Positions 51,167 to 60,800 of a stretch of DNA of 64,000 nucleotides are shown piece after piece. The position numbers and the translations under genes were made by a program. This DNA comes from Akkermansia muciniphila. Lineage in GTDB: Bacteria > Verrucomicrobiota > Verrucomicrobiia > Verrucomicrobiales > V1-33. The stretch lies in contig CAMDJM010000021.1 of NCBI GenBank assembly GCA_945900785.1, positions 1 to 64,000 on the forward strand. Reading direction: 5' to 3'. Below the pieces are notes generated by a model, which ran no database searches, was not told where the DNA came from, and saw nothing but the letters and a program-made list of their open reading frames with translations. The first letter of the stretch is position 1. Every line of letters starts with the position of its first letter.

Positions 51167-51691
51167 TCATCTCACAACGGCGCAGCGGTAGAAACCCCGC
51201 AACTGTCCTGGAGTCATGGAAGCCCTGACTTCATCGCCGTCCGCATCATTGAGCAACGTAAATGCCGTGGGGCTGCTAGCCGTGCCGCCTGCATGGACTA
51301 TGCTGATGAATCCGGTGGCAGCATCTGCCGGGACCGTCGCGGTGATCTGTTCCTCCGATTCGGCAGTAAAGGGTAAAGACGGCGTCGATGCCGTTGAAAC
51401 GGACCGCCGTAGCGCCAAACGGACGCTGGCCAGCCAGGACAACTTTTTGGAAATGGCCGCGATGATAAAAAAGGCACCGATTACCAAAGCCGGGCCAGGA
51501 ATCCACCAGAATGGCAAATTTCCTATCTTTAAATAAAGTGATTCCCCAATCTGCTCTTTTTTGGTTTCTGAAGACGCCGGTCCCAGTGAAGTGGCTTTTA
51601 CAGCAGATCCAGGAACGACAACCCGGCTATAGTTTCTTGCCTCAAAGGCTTCGCTATTGGTTTCCCAGAACCGACGGGCAAGCTGAATCAA
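51167..51691 (-). pseudogene. Mosaic remnant with a broken IPT/TIG domain
   Basis: One minus-strand frame reads a membrane helix (LPFWWIPGPALVIGAFFIIAA) near its start and, further on, ESEEQITATVPADAATGFIS and HAGGTASSPTAFTLL, the second half of an IPT/TIG immunoglobulin-like domain. The first half of the same domain (GATAVRFNGIDAVFT) appears in a different frame at about 51440-51395. A frameshift thus splits the domain, and the upstream part may come from an unrelated membrane gene. I take this as a relic of a surface protein. Confidence 0.5.
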
Positions 51692-52103
51692 GGCCTACCA
51701 GCGGGCGTGAGCCGATGGAAAGCTTTTTGTGCATCATCGATAACGTATGAACAACTTCCGGGCCCTGCTGGATCAGCCGGGGGTGGATGTGCCGGTGTGG
51801 CGCGGGCTTCCAGCCCGTGCAGCATTCGGCCTTCCAAGCCGGAGTTTACCGTCAAAGCCACCAGCCCCGAGTTCTTGCTGAAACACGATCATTGAGCACG
51901 TCCCCGAACCCGCCCCGTCTACCTGACGGGAAAGGGTTATCGAATGGACGCCTCTGTTAGATGGGGACTGAATCAATACTGAAAAATTAAAGGACAAAAA
52001 TTTCGCAATTCAGGAATATTCCCGCAGCCTGATTCCTCCAACTGCTGCTGCCACACCAACCGGTGCCGGGAGTCAACCTTCAAACTTCAACCCTACTGCC
52101 ATT
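51692..52103. other. Gap with one REP-like hairpin
   Basis: No gene is supported. At 51803-51817 lies CGGGCT-TCC-AGCCCG, the same hairpin type as at 25474-25516. The stretch 51970-52040 is AT-rich (aatactgaaaaattaaagg) and may contain the promoter of the thioredoxin-like gene at 52104. Confidence 0.5.
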
Positions 52104-52562
52104 ATGCTCACCCTAACTTACAAACGTTTGCTGCGGATGGCTTTGCCTCTCCTGTTTTGCCTTCCTCCGGGGGCGGTCCGGGCGGCGGACTTTCCGCAGG
52201 GCAGCCCCCCCTTTCACACCCTTTACGCGGATTTTGTGGCGGAGCGGAAGCGGACCGGCAAGCCTGGCGTGATCGTCTTTTCCGCCACCTGGTGCGCCTC
52301 CTGCCAGACCATGAAGCGGAAAGTTTACCACACGGCCCCGGTCCGGCCCTATCACGATAAATTCGTCTGGGCGTGGCTGGATGTGGATGATCCGGCAAAC
52401 CAAGCCGCCGCCAAGCTCTATCAAACTGGCGGGCTGCCGCATCTTGAGTTTTTGAATCCAAACGGGAAACCGGTCGCCCGCCTGCTCGGCAAAAAGGACG
52501 CCGCCACCCTAGCGCGGCAGTTGGCCGCCGTCGCTCCCAAACCATCCCCCGCCGCCCGTTGA
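52104..52562 (+). CDS. Periplasmic thioredoxin-like protein (CASC)
   Basis: 152 residues: an N-terminal signal (about MLTLTYKRLLRMALPLLFCLPPGAVRA) and a thioredoxin domain with GVIVFSATWCASCQTMKRKV (WCxxC site) and the cis-Pro GGLPHLEFLNPNG. Its plan resembles DsbD-gamma or single-domain thiol reductases that act outside the cytoplasm. It begins the run thioredoxin, thioredoxin-like, barrel, FecR-domain protein, all in the same direction and closely spaced, which suggests a shared envelope pathway. Confidence 0.85.
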   Translation: MLTLTYKRLLRMALPLLFCLPPGAVRAADFPQGSPPFHTLYADFVAERKRTGKPGVIVFSATWCASCQTMKRKVYHTAPVRPYHDKFVWAWLDVDDPANQAAAKLYQTGGLPHLEFLNPNGKPVARLLGKKDAATLARQLAAVAPKPSPAAR

Positions 52563-52585
52563 TCCCTCATCCCCTCATTCCTATT

Positions 52586-53596
52586 ATGAAACTCCGTCTT
52601 CTTACCGCTTGGACCGCCCTGGGTTGCGCCGCAGCCCCGCTCCACGCCCAACTGCAAAATGGTCAGCAGCCCGATTTCGTGCTCCCGGATATCAATCCGG
52701 ATTCCGTCAGGAACACCACCCGGCCGCCCCGGCCGGATCTCTCGCCCCGGCACTACCGCCAACAAATCTCCGCCTACTACTTCAGTCAGGAATACTGTCC
52801 GACCTGCCAGGCGCAGTTCACCCAGCTCCAGGGCTTGTCCAACGCTTTAAAGGGCACCACGGATCTCCCTATCGTCATCACCGGCATCCATCTGCTGGGC
52901 GGCCCCCAGGATCCCGCAATGTTTGAGGGGAAGTCCCTCTCATGGGTGCGGGAGAACGCCACCCACCGCCCATGGCAGAGTTGGCGCGTCCCGGTTTCCT
53001 CACGCCCCGGTCAGGAAATCCGCTGGCTCGATCTGGGGATCGTGGATGAAAACAATCGTTTCGTCGCCGTGCAGAACTTCACGGAGACGCCCATCACCAA
53101 CCCCACCAACTATAACCGCCTGCGCAATACCCTGGTCGCCGCCGCCTCCATAGCGGATTCCGATATCGACGGCATTCCCGATCGTTGGGAGTTGGATCAA
53201 ACAGCGGCGGCGGGCACTCCGGGCAATCTCGCCGCTCTGGGCACCCTGACCCCTGCCGCATCCGGAACGCCCGGCCTGCTGGCCTATGCGTTTTCCATGC
53301 CCCTGGCGGAAAACCGCATCAGCCATCTCCCCGTCGTGTCCACCGCGATGCTCGGGTCGCAGACTTTCCTGCAAATGCAATACCGCCGCCGCCTCGGCTT
53401 GGAAGGGGAGCGGCTCGGATATCTCCCCAAGCGCTCTGCTAACGGGGCGGGCTGGACTCATCTGGCGGCTGACTGGACCGAAACGGCGGCGGTAAATCCC
53501 TTCGATAGATCCGGGACGGAGATCGTCACCCTCCGCCGCACCGCCCCCATTACCGGTGGGCGCGAATTGATCCGCCTGCGGATCAATGCCTTCTAA
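52586..53596 (+). CDS. Secreted thioredoxin-like protein (CPTC) with a calcium-loop region
   Basis: 336 residues from the Met at 52586 with a signal (MKLRLLTAWTALGCAAAPLHA). The thioredoxin-like part is AYYFSQEYCPTCQAQFTQLQ, with its CPTC motif near residue 76. At about 193-203 there is a dockerin/TSP3-like Ca-binding loop, DSDIDGIPDRWEL. The C-terminal part is beta-rich. The combination of a redox site and a Ca loop is unusual. It starts 24 bp after the thioredoxin-like gene, so co-expression is likely. Confidence 0.75.
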   Translation: MKLRLLTAWTALGCAAAPLHAQLQNGQQPDFVLPDINPDSVRNTTRPPRPDLSPRHYRQQISAYYFSQEYCPTCQAQFTQLQGLSNALKGTTDLPIVITGIHLLGGPQDPAMFEGKSLSWVRENATHRPWQSWRVPVSSRPGQEIRWLDLGIVDENNRFVAVQNFTETPITNPTNYNRLRNTLVAAASIADSDIDGIPDRWELDQTAAAGTPGNLAALGTLTPAASGTPGLLAYAFSMPLAENRISHLPVVSTAMLGSQTFLQMQYRRRLGLEGERLGYLPKRSANGAGWTHLAADWTETAAVNPFDRSGTEIVTLRRTAPITGGRELIRLRINAF

Positions 53597-53626
53597 TTGC
53601 ACGTAAAACCTGATGTTCTCCGTTCC

Positions 53627-54586
53627 ATGAAACCTATCAGCAAGTTTTTCCTCTGCCTGTGGTGCGGCCCCACGCTGCTCCCCGCCGCCGCGCAGGATGC
53701 CGGATTGAACCGGCGTGATGCCACCCCGGCGGATCTCAGGATGGCGCTGCCTCCCGCGGCCGCCCTCGCTGAGCGCCGGTCCGCCGCCGCCGTGGCCGTG
53801 GCCGGAGCGGACGATACCCAGCTCTACGGCGAGCAGGAAATCCTGATACGTCCTGACCTCTGGCAACCGTGGTCGGTCAGCGCCTCCATAGGCGGCGAAT
53901 GGCAGAGCAATGCTCCTCTCGCGGCGGAGGGGGAGGCTTCCGACTACGTGTTGCGCCAGTCCCCTAACCTGCGGAACACATGGAAACTATCCGATTTCTG
54001 GTATCTCAATACCGGGACTTCCGCGCAAACTTCACGTTATAACAACTTCGACGTGCTGGACTTCGACCGGATCGAAGGCGATGCCGGATTGCTCTGGATC
54101 GCCCCGCCGGACGGCCACCCCGTCTTCGCCAACTGGGTGCTGGGAGTTGGTGGCGCATGGTCGCGCCTGTCCGAAGCCTCGCACTTTTCCAATAAACTCC
54201 TGACCAATACTGCGGTCACCGGTTCCATCGCCCGGTCCTTTGCCCTGCATCCGCACCAGTTCCTGCTGGTCAGCCTCACCGGAGAGGTCAGCCTGGAGGC
54301 CAGCGAACCCGCCGCGCAGCGCGATGAATATGCCGCGCAACTGGCCTGGCGGGCCGAATGGAGTCCGCGCTGGGAAACCACCCTGCTGGCCCGCCTCGCC
54401 TATTATGACTATCGCGAACACCGGGACTGGAACTGAACCGGCTCCCTCGGCGTGGACTACCTCATCACCCGCAGCATCCGGCTGGGCCTGACCGCCAGTT
54501 GGACGGAAAACCAGTCAAACGAGGCCGTGTTTGACTATCAAAACACTTCGCTGGGGGCCGCTCTGCGGCTGCAGTTCCGTTTTTGA
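53627..54586 (+). pseudogene. Outer-membrane beta-barrel protein gene with an in-frame TGA
   Basis: A signal (MKPISKFFLCLWCGPTLLPAAA) is followed by about 280 residues of alternating beta strands with aromatic girdles (DFWYLNTGTSAQTSRYNNFD). The frame is stopped by TGA at 54434-54436 after RLAYYDYREHRDWN. It continues without any frame change through TGSLGVDYLITRSIRLGLTA and ends in ALRLQFRF at TGA 54584-54586. LQFRF is a good C-terminal beta-signal for BAM, so the truncated form would lose it and be expected to misassemble. The ORF track shows only the first part (53597-54436). Confidence 0.7.
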
Positions 54587-54616
54587 TCACAGCCTTGTTT
54601 CAACCTTACACCCATC

Positions 54617-56083
54617 ATGAAAATATTCCCAATTCTAACTTCACTGTTCATTCTCACTTCGGGCACTCTGCCGGCGGCTCCGGCGGAAATCCAAATGCGT
54701 TCCGGCGACCTCGCCTTCAGTCAGGACCGGCTCCGCACCGCCGGCTCCCGGAGTGCGGCGGAAGCGCGGCTGGCGGGTGATGGCACCCTGCGCCTCGCCG
54801 GCCTGGGCGACGCCCTGACGGGCCGCACCGTGCAGGTGGACAAAGGCCTGGTGCTGCTTAGCTCGGGACGGGGAGTGCTGGGCCGGAAGGCCATCACCAC
54901 CTCCGTCGGCCCGCTGAGCCTATCGCTCAAGGGCACCACGCTCATCTCCCGCCTCCCGGATCAGCCCCTAAAAATTACCATTCTCGAAGGAACCGCCACT
55001 GCCCGGCTGGCGGACCGGCGCAGCCGGTTCATGGGGCTGGAATCCGGCATGATGCTCATGATGTCGGAATATGAAATCGACCTGCCCCGGCCTACGGAAG
55101 TGCGGCTCTCCCTCCTGCGCGGAACCTCCGGCCTGATGGCCAAACCCTTCGGACCCCTGCCCGCCGAGTCCGCCATCCTGGCTGCCACCGCCAGGCAGGA
55201 AAAGGAAATCGCCCGGCGCAGACTTGTCGCCTCGAATGTCAGACTACGAGGCGGCCAAGCCTTGTTAGGAGAAACCCCCGGCAGCGGTGATGACCCGGCG
55301 GGCGGCGGGGACGCGGACGGGAGTGCTTCCGGCGGCTCTTCCAGCAGCAGCGGGAGCAGCACCTCCACCTCCACCAGCAGCAGCGGGACGACCGCCACCG
55401 CCGCTGCCGGGACTGCCTCTGCCCATGTGTGTTTGGATTGTCTCAGCCATGCCACCCCGACCGGGGCCGTCTCCGGGAACGACGCCAACCGCCTCGCCCA
55501 GATCCGCGCGGAATTGGCCGCCAGCGGCATGACCGCAGACAGCACTGCCCGCGCCTCCAGCCTGCCCGGCGGCAAATCTTTCACCACCGTTTCCGTCAGC
55601 GGTTCGGCCGCCGCCGCAACAGGCGACCTCGGCACCGCCCTGACGGCCGACAGCGTGGTAACCGTCACCAACAGCTCGGACCTGACCGCTTTTGCCGAAG
55701 CTGTCGTCCTCGCCAACCTGGGGGAAAATTTAACCGCGGAAGGCTCCACCTTTTCAAACCGTCCCGGCGGCATCAGCCTCGACGCCGGCACCATCTACCA
55801 GCGGACCCTGACATTGCGCAACAACACTCTGGCTGCCGATGTTATTAAAACCCGCGGCTTCAACATCCCTGGAAGTAACGCCCTCCTCATCGAAGGCGGC
55901 AGCTTCAACGCCGGACAACTCCTGCGCCTCTACGGGGAGGGCGGCGGTGCCCTGCGCTTCCGGGGCGACGTCGCGCTGAACTCCCCCCAGACCGACCTCG
56001 CCGCCTCCATTATTGAGATCGAAGCTGGAAACCGTCTCCGCGCCGCAGGATCCGTGCGCGCGTTCAGCGGACTGCACCAATAA
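54617..56083 (+). CDS. Secreted FecR-domain/beta-helix-like protein, ends early at a TAA
   Basis: 488 residues with a signal (MKIFPILTSLFILTSGTLPA), an N-terminal FecR-like domain (SVGPLSLSLKGTTLISRL, LKITILEGTATARL), a Ser/Thr/Gly-rich spacer (GGSSSSSGSSTSTSTSSSG), and a repetitive beta-helix-like C-terminal part. Its only two cysteines form VCLDC directly after the spacer. Beyond the TAA (56081-56083) the same frame runs 25 more codons (DKAGFGTLKSTGPKTQDPFA) to TGA 56159-56161, so the natural end is probably there. It is probably secreted or surface-associated. It follows the barrel gene by 30 bp. Confidence 0.75.
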   Translation: MKIFPILTSLFILTSGTLPAAPAEIQMRSGDLAFSQDRLRTAGSRSAAEARLAGDGTLRLAGLGDALTGRTVQVDKGLVLLSSGRGVLGRKAITTSVGPLSLSLKGTTLISRLPDQPLKITILEGTATARLADRRSRFMGLESGMMLMMSEYEIDLPRPTEVRLSLLRGTSGLMAKPFGPLPAESAILAATARQEKEIARRRLVASNVRLRGGQALLGETPGSGDDPAGGGDADGSASGGSSSSSGSSTSTSTSSSGTTATAAAGTASAHVCLDCLSHATPTGAVSGNDANRLAQIRAELAASGMTADSTARASSLPGGKSFTTVSVSGSAAAATGDLGTALTADSVVTVTNSSDLTAFAEAVVLANLGENLTAEGSTFSNRPGGISLDAGTIYQRTLTLRNNTLAADVIKTRGFNIPGSNALLIEGGSFNAGQLLRLYGEGGGALRFRGDVALNSPQTDLAASIIEIEAGNRLRAAGSVRAFSGLHQ

Positions 56084-56150
56084 GACAAGGCTGGCTTCGG
56101 CACCCTGAAAAGCACCGGCCCCAAGACCCAGGACCCCTTTGCCGCCCGTC

Positions 56151-56202
56151 CCCGTTATTGATTTTGCTTGGATGATCCCGTTATTGATTTTTCTTGGTTA
56201 AT
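56151..56202. repeat. Two tandem 26-bp units at the end of the FecR gene
   Basis: cccgttattgattttgcttg-gatgat and cccgttattgatttttcttg-gttaat are adjacent copies differing at a few bases. The first covers the natural stop codon of the FecR-domain gene. Confidence 0.8.
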
Positions 56203-56283
56203 CCAGTCTGAGCTTGGTTTCCAGCCCCCTGCAAGGATAAGCTGACAAACCAGGGAAGTGCCGGAGCCTGAAAACCAGTCCGC

Positions 56284-56505
56284 TCAACTTTGCTCCACTA
56301 ACACCTCCAACCGCTTGGCGCTGACGGGCTGGGCGGTGCCCAGTTCATGGGCGAAGACGGAGACCCGGTATTCCTCCAGCAGCCCGCGGAAGGCCGCGTC
56401 CCCACCCGCGTTAGCGCATCCTGGAAGCCGATCACCTGTTTCGGCTTCATTGCCGGAGCCACCGCCAAGCTCCTCAGTTCCTTCTGCAACCACGCGATCC
56501 CACCC
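56284..56505 (-). pseudogene. Internally deleted copy of the hrpA 3' end
   Basis: 56284-56392 matches 57880-57984 (the last codons of hrp[21 protein letters not shown] against [20 protein letters not shown]), and 56395-56505 matches 58424-58535 ([18 protein letters not shown]). The roughly 440 bp between these pieces in hrpA are absent in the copy. No start remains. It flanks, together with hrpA itself, the TPR gene at 56782-57780. Confidence 0.85.
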
Positions 56506-56506
56506 T

Positions 56507-56585
56507 GGGCCAAAGGCCCCTCCCATCCCAGCCTGGGGCAACGCCCCAGGAAACCGGCCGCAACAACCCCAAGGGCTGAAAGCCC
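56507..56585. repeat. Cluster of three REP-like hairpins with 3-nt loops
   Basis: GGGCC-AAA-GGCCC (56507-56519), CCTGGGGC-AAC-GCCCCAGG (56532-56550) and GGGCT-GAA-AGCCC (56573-56585) follow one another. They share stem size and 3-base loops with the GGCT-TCC-AGCC hairpins elsewhere in the window. Confidence 0.75.
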
Positions 56586-56781
56586 GCCCCATCAAACCAA
56601 ACAATCGAGCAATCATCTGGCCTTCAACAATGCCCGCCCCTGCCTCCCTCCTTCATCGGCCGCTCAGTTACTGGACCCGTCCTCCGGGCACAATGCGGAA
56701 GCCACCTGTTTCCGAGCCGGGACCACCGTCGTCCTGCCAGAGGAGCGCACCCTGCACCTTCCTGCTGAAATGCATTTAGGA

Positions 56782-57780
56782 TCAAAGCCCGCTCTCTTTT
56801 GGGAAGTATTTCCGGATGAATTCCGCAGAAAGATCCTTGCGGGTTTTTGCCCATTGGATTTCATCGCGTCGGACACTCTCGCTCAAGGTTTTTCCTTTTT
56901 CCAGCAGCGACGTGACTTCCAACCCTACCTTTTTCGGATTCCATTTCTCTCCCAGCACCCCGGTTGCGGTAGTAAATTTGGAAAATAGACGCTGCTTTTC
57001 CTCCGCTCTGCCCGCTTTGGAAGTGGCAATTCGGTAGGCAAATGCTGCGTTTGTCATGGAATTGGTTTCCCAGTCGCCGGAGAGAAGCACGTCACCCAAA
57101 GCCTCCTGCAATAGCGGATTGTCGAAATCCGCAAATCGCATCATGCCCAGAATCCCTTTCAGCGCGGCCGCGCGCTCAGGCTCGCCCCAATGTTTGGTAT
57201 CCGAATTTAGCTGCTCTTTGAGAAAACGGGCAAATCCGGTTGGCTTATTGTGACGGTCATGCCCATCATCCGGCAGGACAGCTTCCTCCGTCTTAACCGG
57301 GCGCGGCTCCTGAGACCACAAAACGAGCCATCGCTGATATTTCTCCCGGCCGAAGTGGGCATCGGGGTTGATGGCGAGGGCTTTGTCGATCCATTTGACG
57401 GCCTCGTCCGGCTCGCCGGTGTAAATATAAAAAGTCCCCAAATTGGAATAGGTCTCATACAGGCCAGGGAAAAGCTTCTCCTTTTCCATCATGGTGGCGA
57501 TGGCAGCCCGGTGATCGCCCTGTTTATGCTGGGATACAGCCAGATCATCATAAACGGACGAAGTCGCGCCGCCTTTGCCCAGGGCTTGCTGACAGTTCGC
57601 GGCACGCCATCGGTAAAACTCCATGGAGTGCCGGGGGAAATTCCCCGTCATGATTTGCAAAGCCTCGGGAAACCGTGCCTTTTCCACCGTCATCGTCTCC
57701 GAATCCCACAAACACGCAGGGCATGAACCTGTTCCCAAAATCAGAACCACCGACAGAATAGTGAAGGAAATCGTTTTCAT
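56782..57780 (-). CDS. TPR-containing secreted protein (WDSET/GREKYQ family)
   Basis: 332 residues from the Met at 57780, with a lipoprotein-like start (MKTISFTILSVVLILGTGSC). CLWDSETMTVEKARFPEALQIMTGNFPRHSMEFYRWR, then SVYDDLAVSQHKQGDHRAAI, GLYETYSNLGTFYIYTGEPDEAV and LAINPDAHFGREKYQ define a TPR family I have seen across planctomycetes, verrucomicrobia and myxobacteria, function unknown. Base composition is poorer in GC than in hrpA. It is bracketed by hrpA and a partial copy of the hrpA 3' end, and looks acquired. Confidence 0.8.
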   Translation of the reverse strand: MKTISFTILSVVLILGTGSCPACLWDSETMTVEKARFPEALQIMTGNFPRHSMEFYRWRAANCQQALGKGGATSSVYDDLAVSQHKQGDHRAAIATMMEKEKLFPGLYETYSNLGTFYIYTGEPDEAVKWIDKALAINPDAHFGREKYQRWLVLWSQEPRPVKTEEAVLPDDGHDRHNKPTGFARFLKEQLNSDTKHWGEPERAAALKGILGMMRFADFDNPLLQEALGDVLLSGDWETNSMTNAAFAYRIATSKAGRAEEKQRLFSKFTTATGVLGEKWNPKKVGLEVTSLLEKGKTLSESVRRDEIQWAKTRKDLSAEFIRKYFPKESGL

Positions 57781-57868
57781 GAATAACAAACGCTTATTCC
57801 TTCTGCCCTTCAGCGTCAAGCAAAGCCCTGCTCCATCTGAGCCAGCCTACGTCGAAAACCATCCCCAT

Positions 57869-60800
57869 TCACACTTCCTCCAATAACGCCTCCAGCCGCT
57901 TGGCGCTGACGGGTTGGGCGGTGCCCAGTTCCTGGGCGAAGACGGAGACCCGGAATTCCTCCAGCAGCCAGCGGAAGGCTTCGTAGTTGGCTTCCGGCAC
58001 TTGTGATTTCCAATCGCGGAAGGGCACGAGGAGGCGGGCCCGCTCGGCGTCCTTCACCGGCGAAAGCCAAGCCCGCTCCCCGCGTTGCAGCATGGCTTTC
58101 AGATAGCGTGGCAGGTGCTCCAGACGCTCGTGCGGAGTGTGCTTCAGGAAATCCGGCGGCACCAACCGGGCCAGATCTTCCTCCAACGCCCCGTAGCGCC
58201 GTTCGGTGCTGCGCAATTGCGCGATCAGGGCGTTGATGGTTTTGGTCATCTCCCGCACCCGCCCCGCGAGGGAGGGCAAGCCACGCCGGGCCTGCTCCGT
58301 CATTTCCTTGAAGCGCTCCCCGGTCAGGGGGCGCAGCGGAATGAGCCGCAACGAGTGCTTCAGCAGGTGCTCCAAAGCCAGGGCCGGCACGTCCGAACTG
58401 ACATAGGCATCCGAGGAAAGCTGCGTCCCCACCCGTGCCAGGGCATCCTGGAAACCAATCACCTGTTTCGGCTTCACTGCCGGAGCCGCCGCGAGGGTTC
58501 TCAGTTCCTTCTGCAGCCAAGCAATGTCCTTTACCAGCGCCAGTTCCGCCAGTTTCCGCACCGCCGCTGGCGCGGCCGACTCCGCCGCCGCCCTCGTCTG
58601 ATGCAGCCGCAGGGAAACCTTGCTATCCTTCTCCAGCACCGGGCCCGGCCAGCCCAGGACCGCCACGCCCCCCAGCGTTTCCACCACCACGGATTCCGGC
58701 AAATCCCCAAAAGTCCATCCGGTGAGGTTCGTCTTTTCCCAGCGCGACACCGCTGACAGCCACGCCGCCGATTCCCCCGCCTGCTCCTTCCCTTCCCGCC
58801 GCACTTCATCCAGATTCCGGCTCACTGCCAGCACCTGACGCTGCCGGTCCACCACCTGCACCCGCGGCTTCAAATACTCAGGCAGACTATCCGCCGGCCA
58901 ATCCGCCGCCATCACTGGAATGTCATAACGGTTGGTGATGAACTTGGATAGGCCTATTAAAAAATCACCCGCTCCGGGATCAAAGGATTCCGTGATTTCC
59001 TTGATCTTGTGCTCATATGGCATCAGGCGCTTCCGGGTCGCCTTCGGCAGCGCCCGCAGCAGCACGCCGATGATTTCCGCCCGCAACCCGGGCACCATCC
59101 ACTGCATCTTTCCACTGGTGAGATGCTGGGCCACTTCCACGGGCACCTCCACCGTCACCCCATCCCGCTCGCCCCCTGGCCGGTAGGCATAGGACACCGG
59201 CAGCACACTATTCCCCAGTTGCACGGTATCAGGAAATTGCAGGGGATCACACACTTCCTCACGGCCGCCCGTCAGGTCTGCCTCGGTGGCCAGCAGAAAA
59301 TCCGGGTCCGTCTTGAACTTGCTCTGCACCAGACGGTTCAGGTCGTGCACCGACGAAATCCGCTCCAGCCGCGCCTTGTAGAAATCGTAGAGCGCCTCCA
59401 TTACCATGAAGGTCCGCTGGCTCCGCGCCCGGGCAAAGACCGTTTCCAGCTTGTCGCGCAGCCGCCGGTTCGCGGCGTGGAAGGGATGTGTCACCGCCCC
59501 GCTATCCTCCAGCAGCGCATAACGGATAAAAATCTCCGTCGCCGACACCGGGTCGATCTTCCCATAGTCCACCCGGCTGCGCTTCAGCTCCAGCCCATGC
59601 AATAACACCCGCTCCAGCGCCAGCACCCGGCCGGTTTTTTCATCCCAGAGCGGCTCGCTGTAGCGGAACTCACACAAATGCCCGCCCACTTCCACCACCC
59701 ACTCCGGCTGGATCCCTGCCAGCGTCCTCGCAAACAACTGCGACGTCTCCACAATCTCCGCCGCCATAATAAATGCTGGCTGTTTGCTCTTCTCCGGCGT
59801 TGCGCCCTTCGGCAGTTTTTTGCTGCGCTCGAAGACATGTGATCCCGGAAACACCTGCACCTGACGATTCCCCGCGCCCTTGTAAACATTCCGCTCCTCC
59901 CGCCGCGCCACATGCCCCAGCAGCGCGGACAAGACCGCCCGGTGCACCGCATCCGCCTGCGGGCCGTCCGCCATCCGCAGTTCCGGCAACTCCGGACCCC
60001 GCATTCCCATGGTGTCCGCCAGTTGGCTATAGACATCCCGCCACTCCCGCATCCTCACAAACGACAAAAACGAGCCCCGGCACAGCTTCCGCAGGGCATT
60101 GCTGCTCCGCCAGGCATTCGCCGCCGTGGCCGCCTGCCAAATCTTCAGCAGCGTCAGGAAATCCGACGAGGGATGCCCGAACGCCGCATGCGCCTGCCGC
60201 GCCGCGTCCTTCGCCTCCTCCGGCCGCTCCCGGGGATCCGGAATGCTCAGGCCTGCCGCGATCACCAAAATCTCCGGCAGCACCTGCTCCTGCCGCGCCT
60301 GCAGCAGCATCCGCCCCAGCGAAGGATCCAGCGGCAGCCGCGCCAGCTCATGCCCCATCGGCGTCATTTCATGCACATCCGTCAGGGCCCCCAGCTCGTG
60401 CAGCAGCTCATAGCCGGAGCGGATTGAAGCCGGCAGTGGTGGATTCAAAAATGGAAAGCTCTCAATCTCCCCCAGCTTGAACGCCTTCATCCGCAGGATC
60501 ACTTCCGCGAGGTTGGAGCGCTGGATTTCCGGCTGGGTAAAGCGTGGGCGGTTTTCGTAATTCTCCTGGTCAAACAGCCTCACACAAATCCCGTCACTCA
60601 AGCGCCCCGCCCGGCCCGCCCGCTGGTTGGCACTGCTCTGCGACACTTCCTCGATCGGCAGCCGCTTCGTCCGCGTCCTCGGTGCATAACGGCTCATCCG
60701 TGCCAGCCCGGTATCCACCACATAACGAATCCGGGGAATCGTCAGGGAAGTCTCCGCGATATTCGTTGCCGCGATAATCCGCCGCTTTTTCCCTGGCGAA

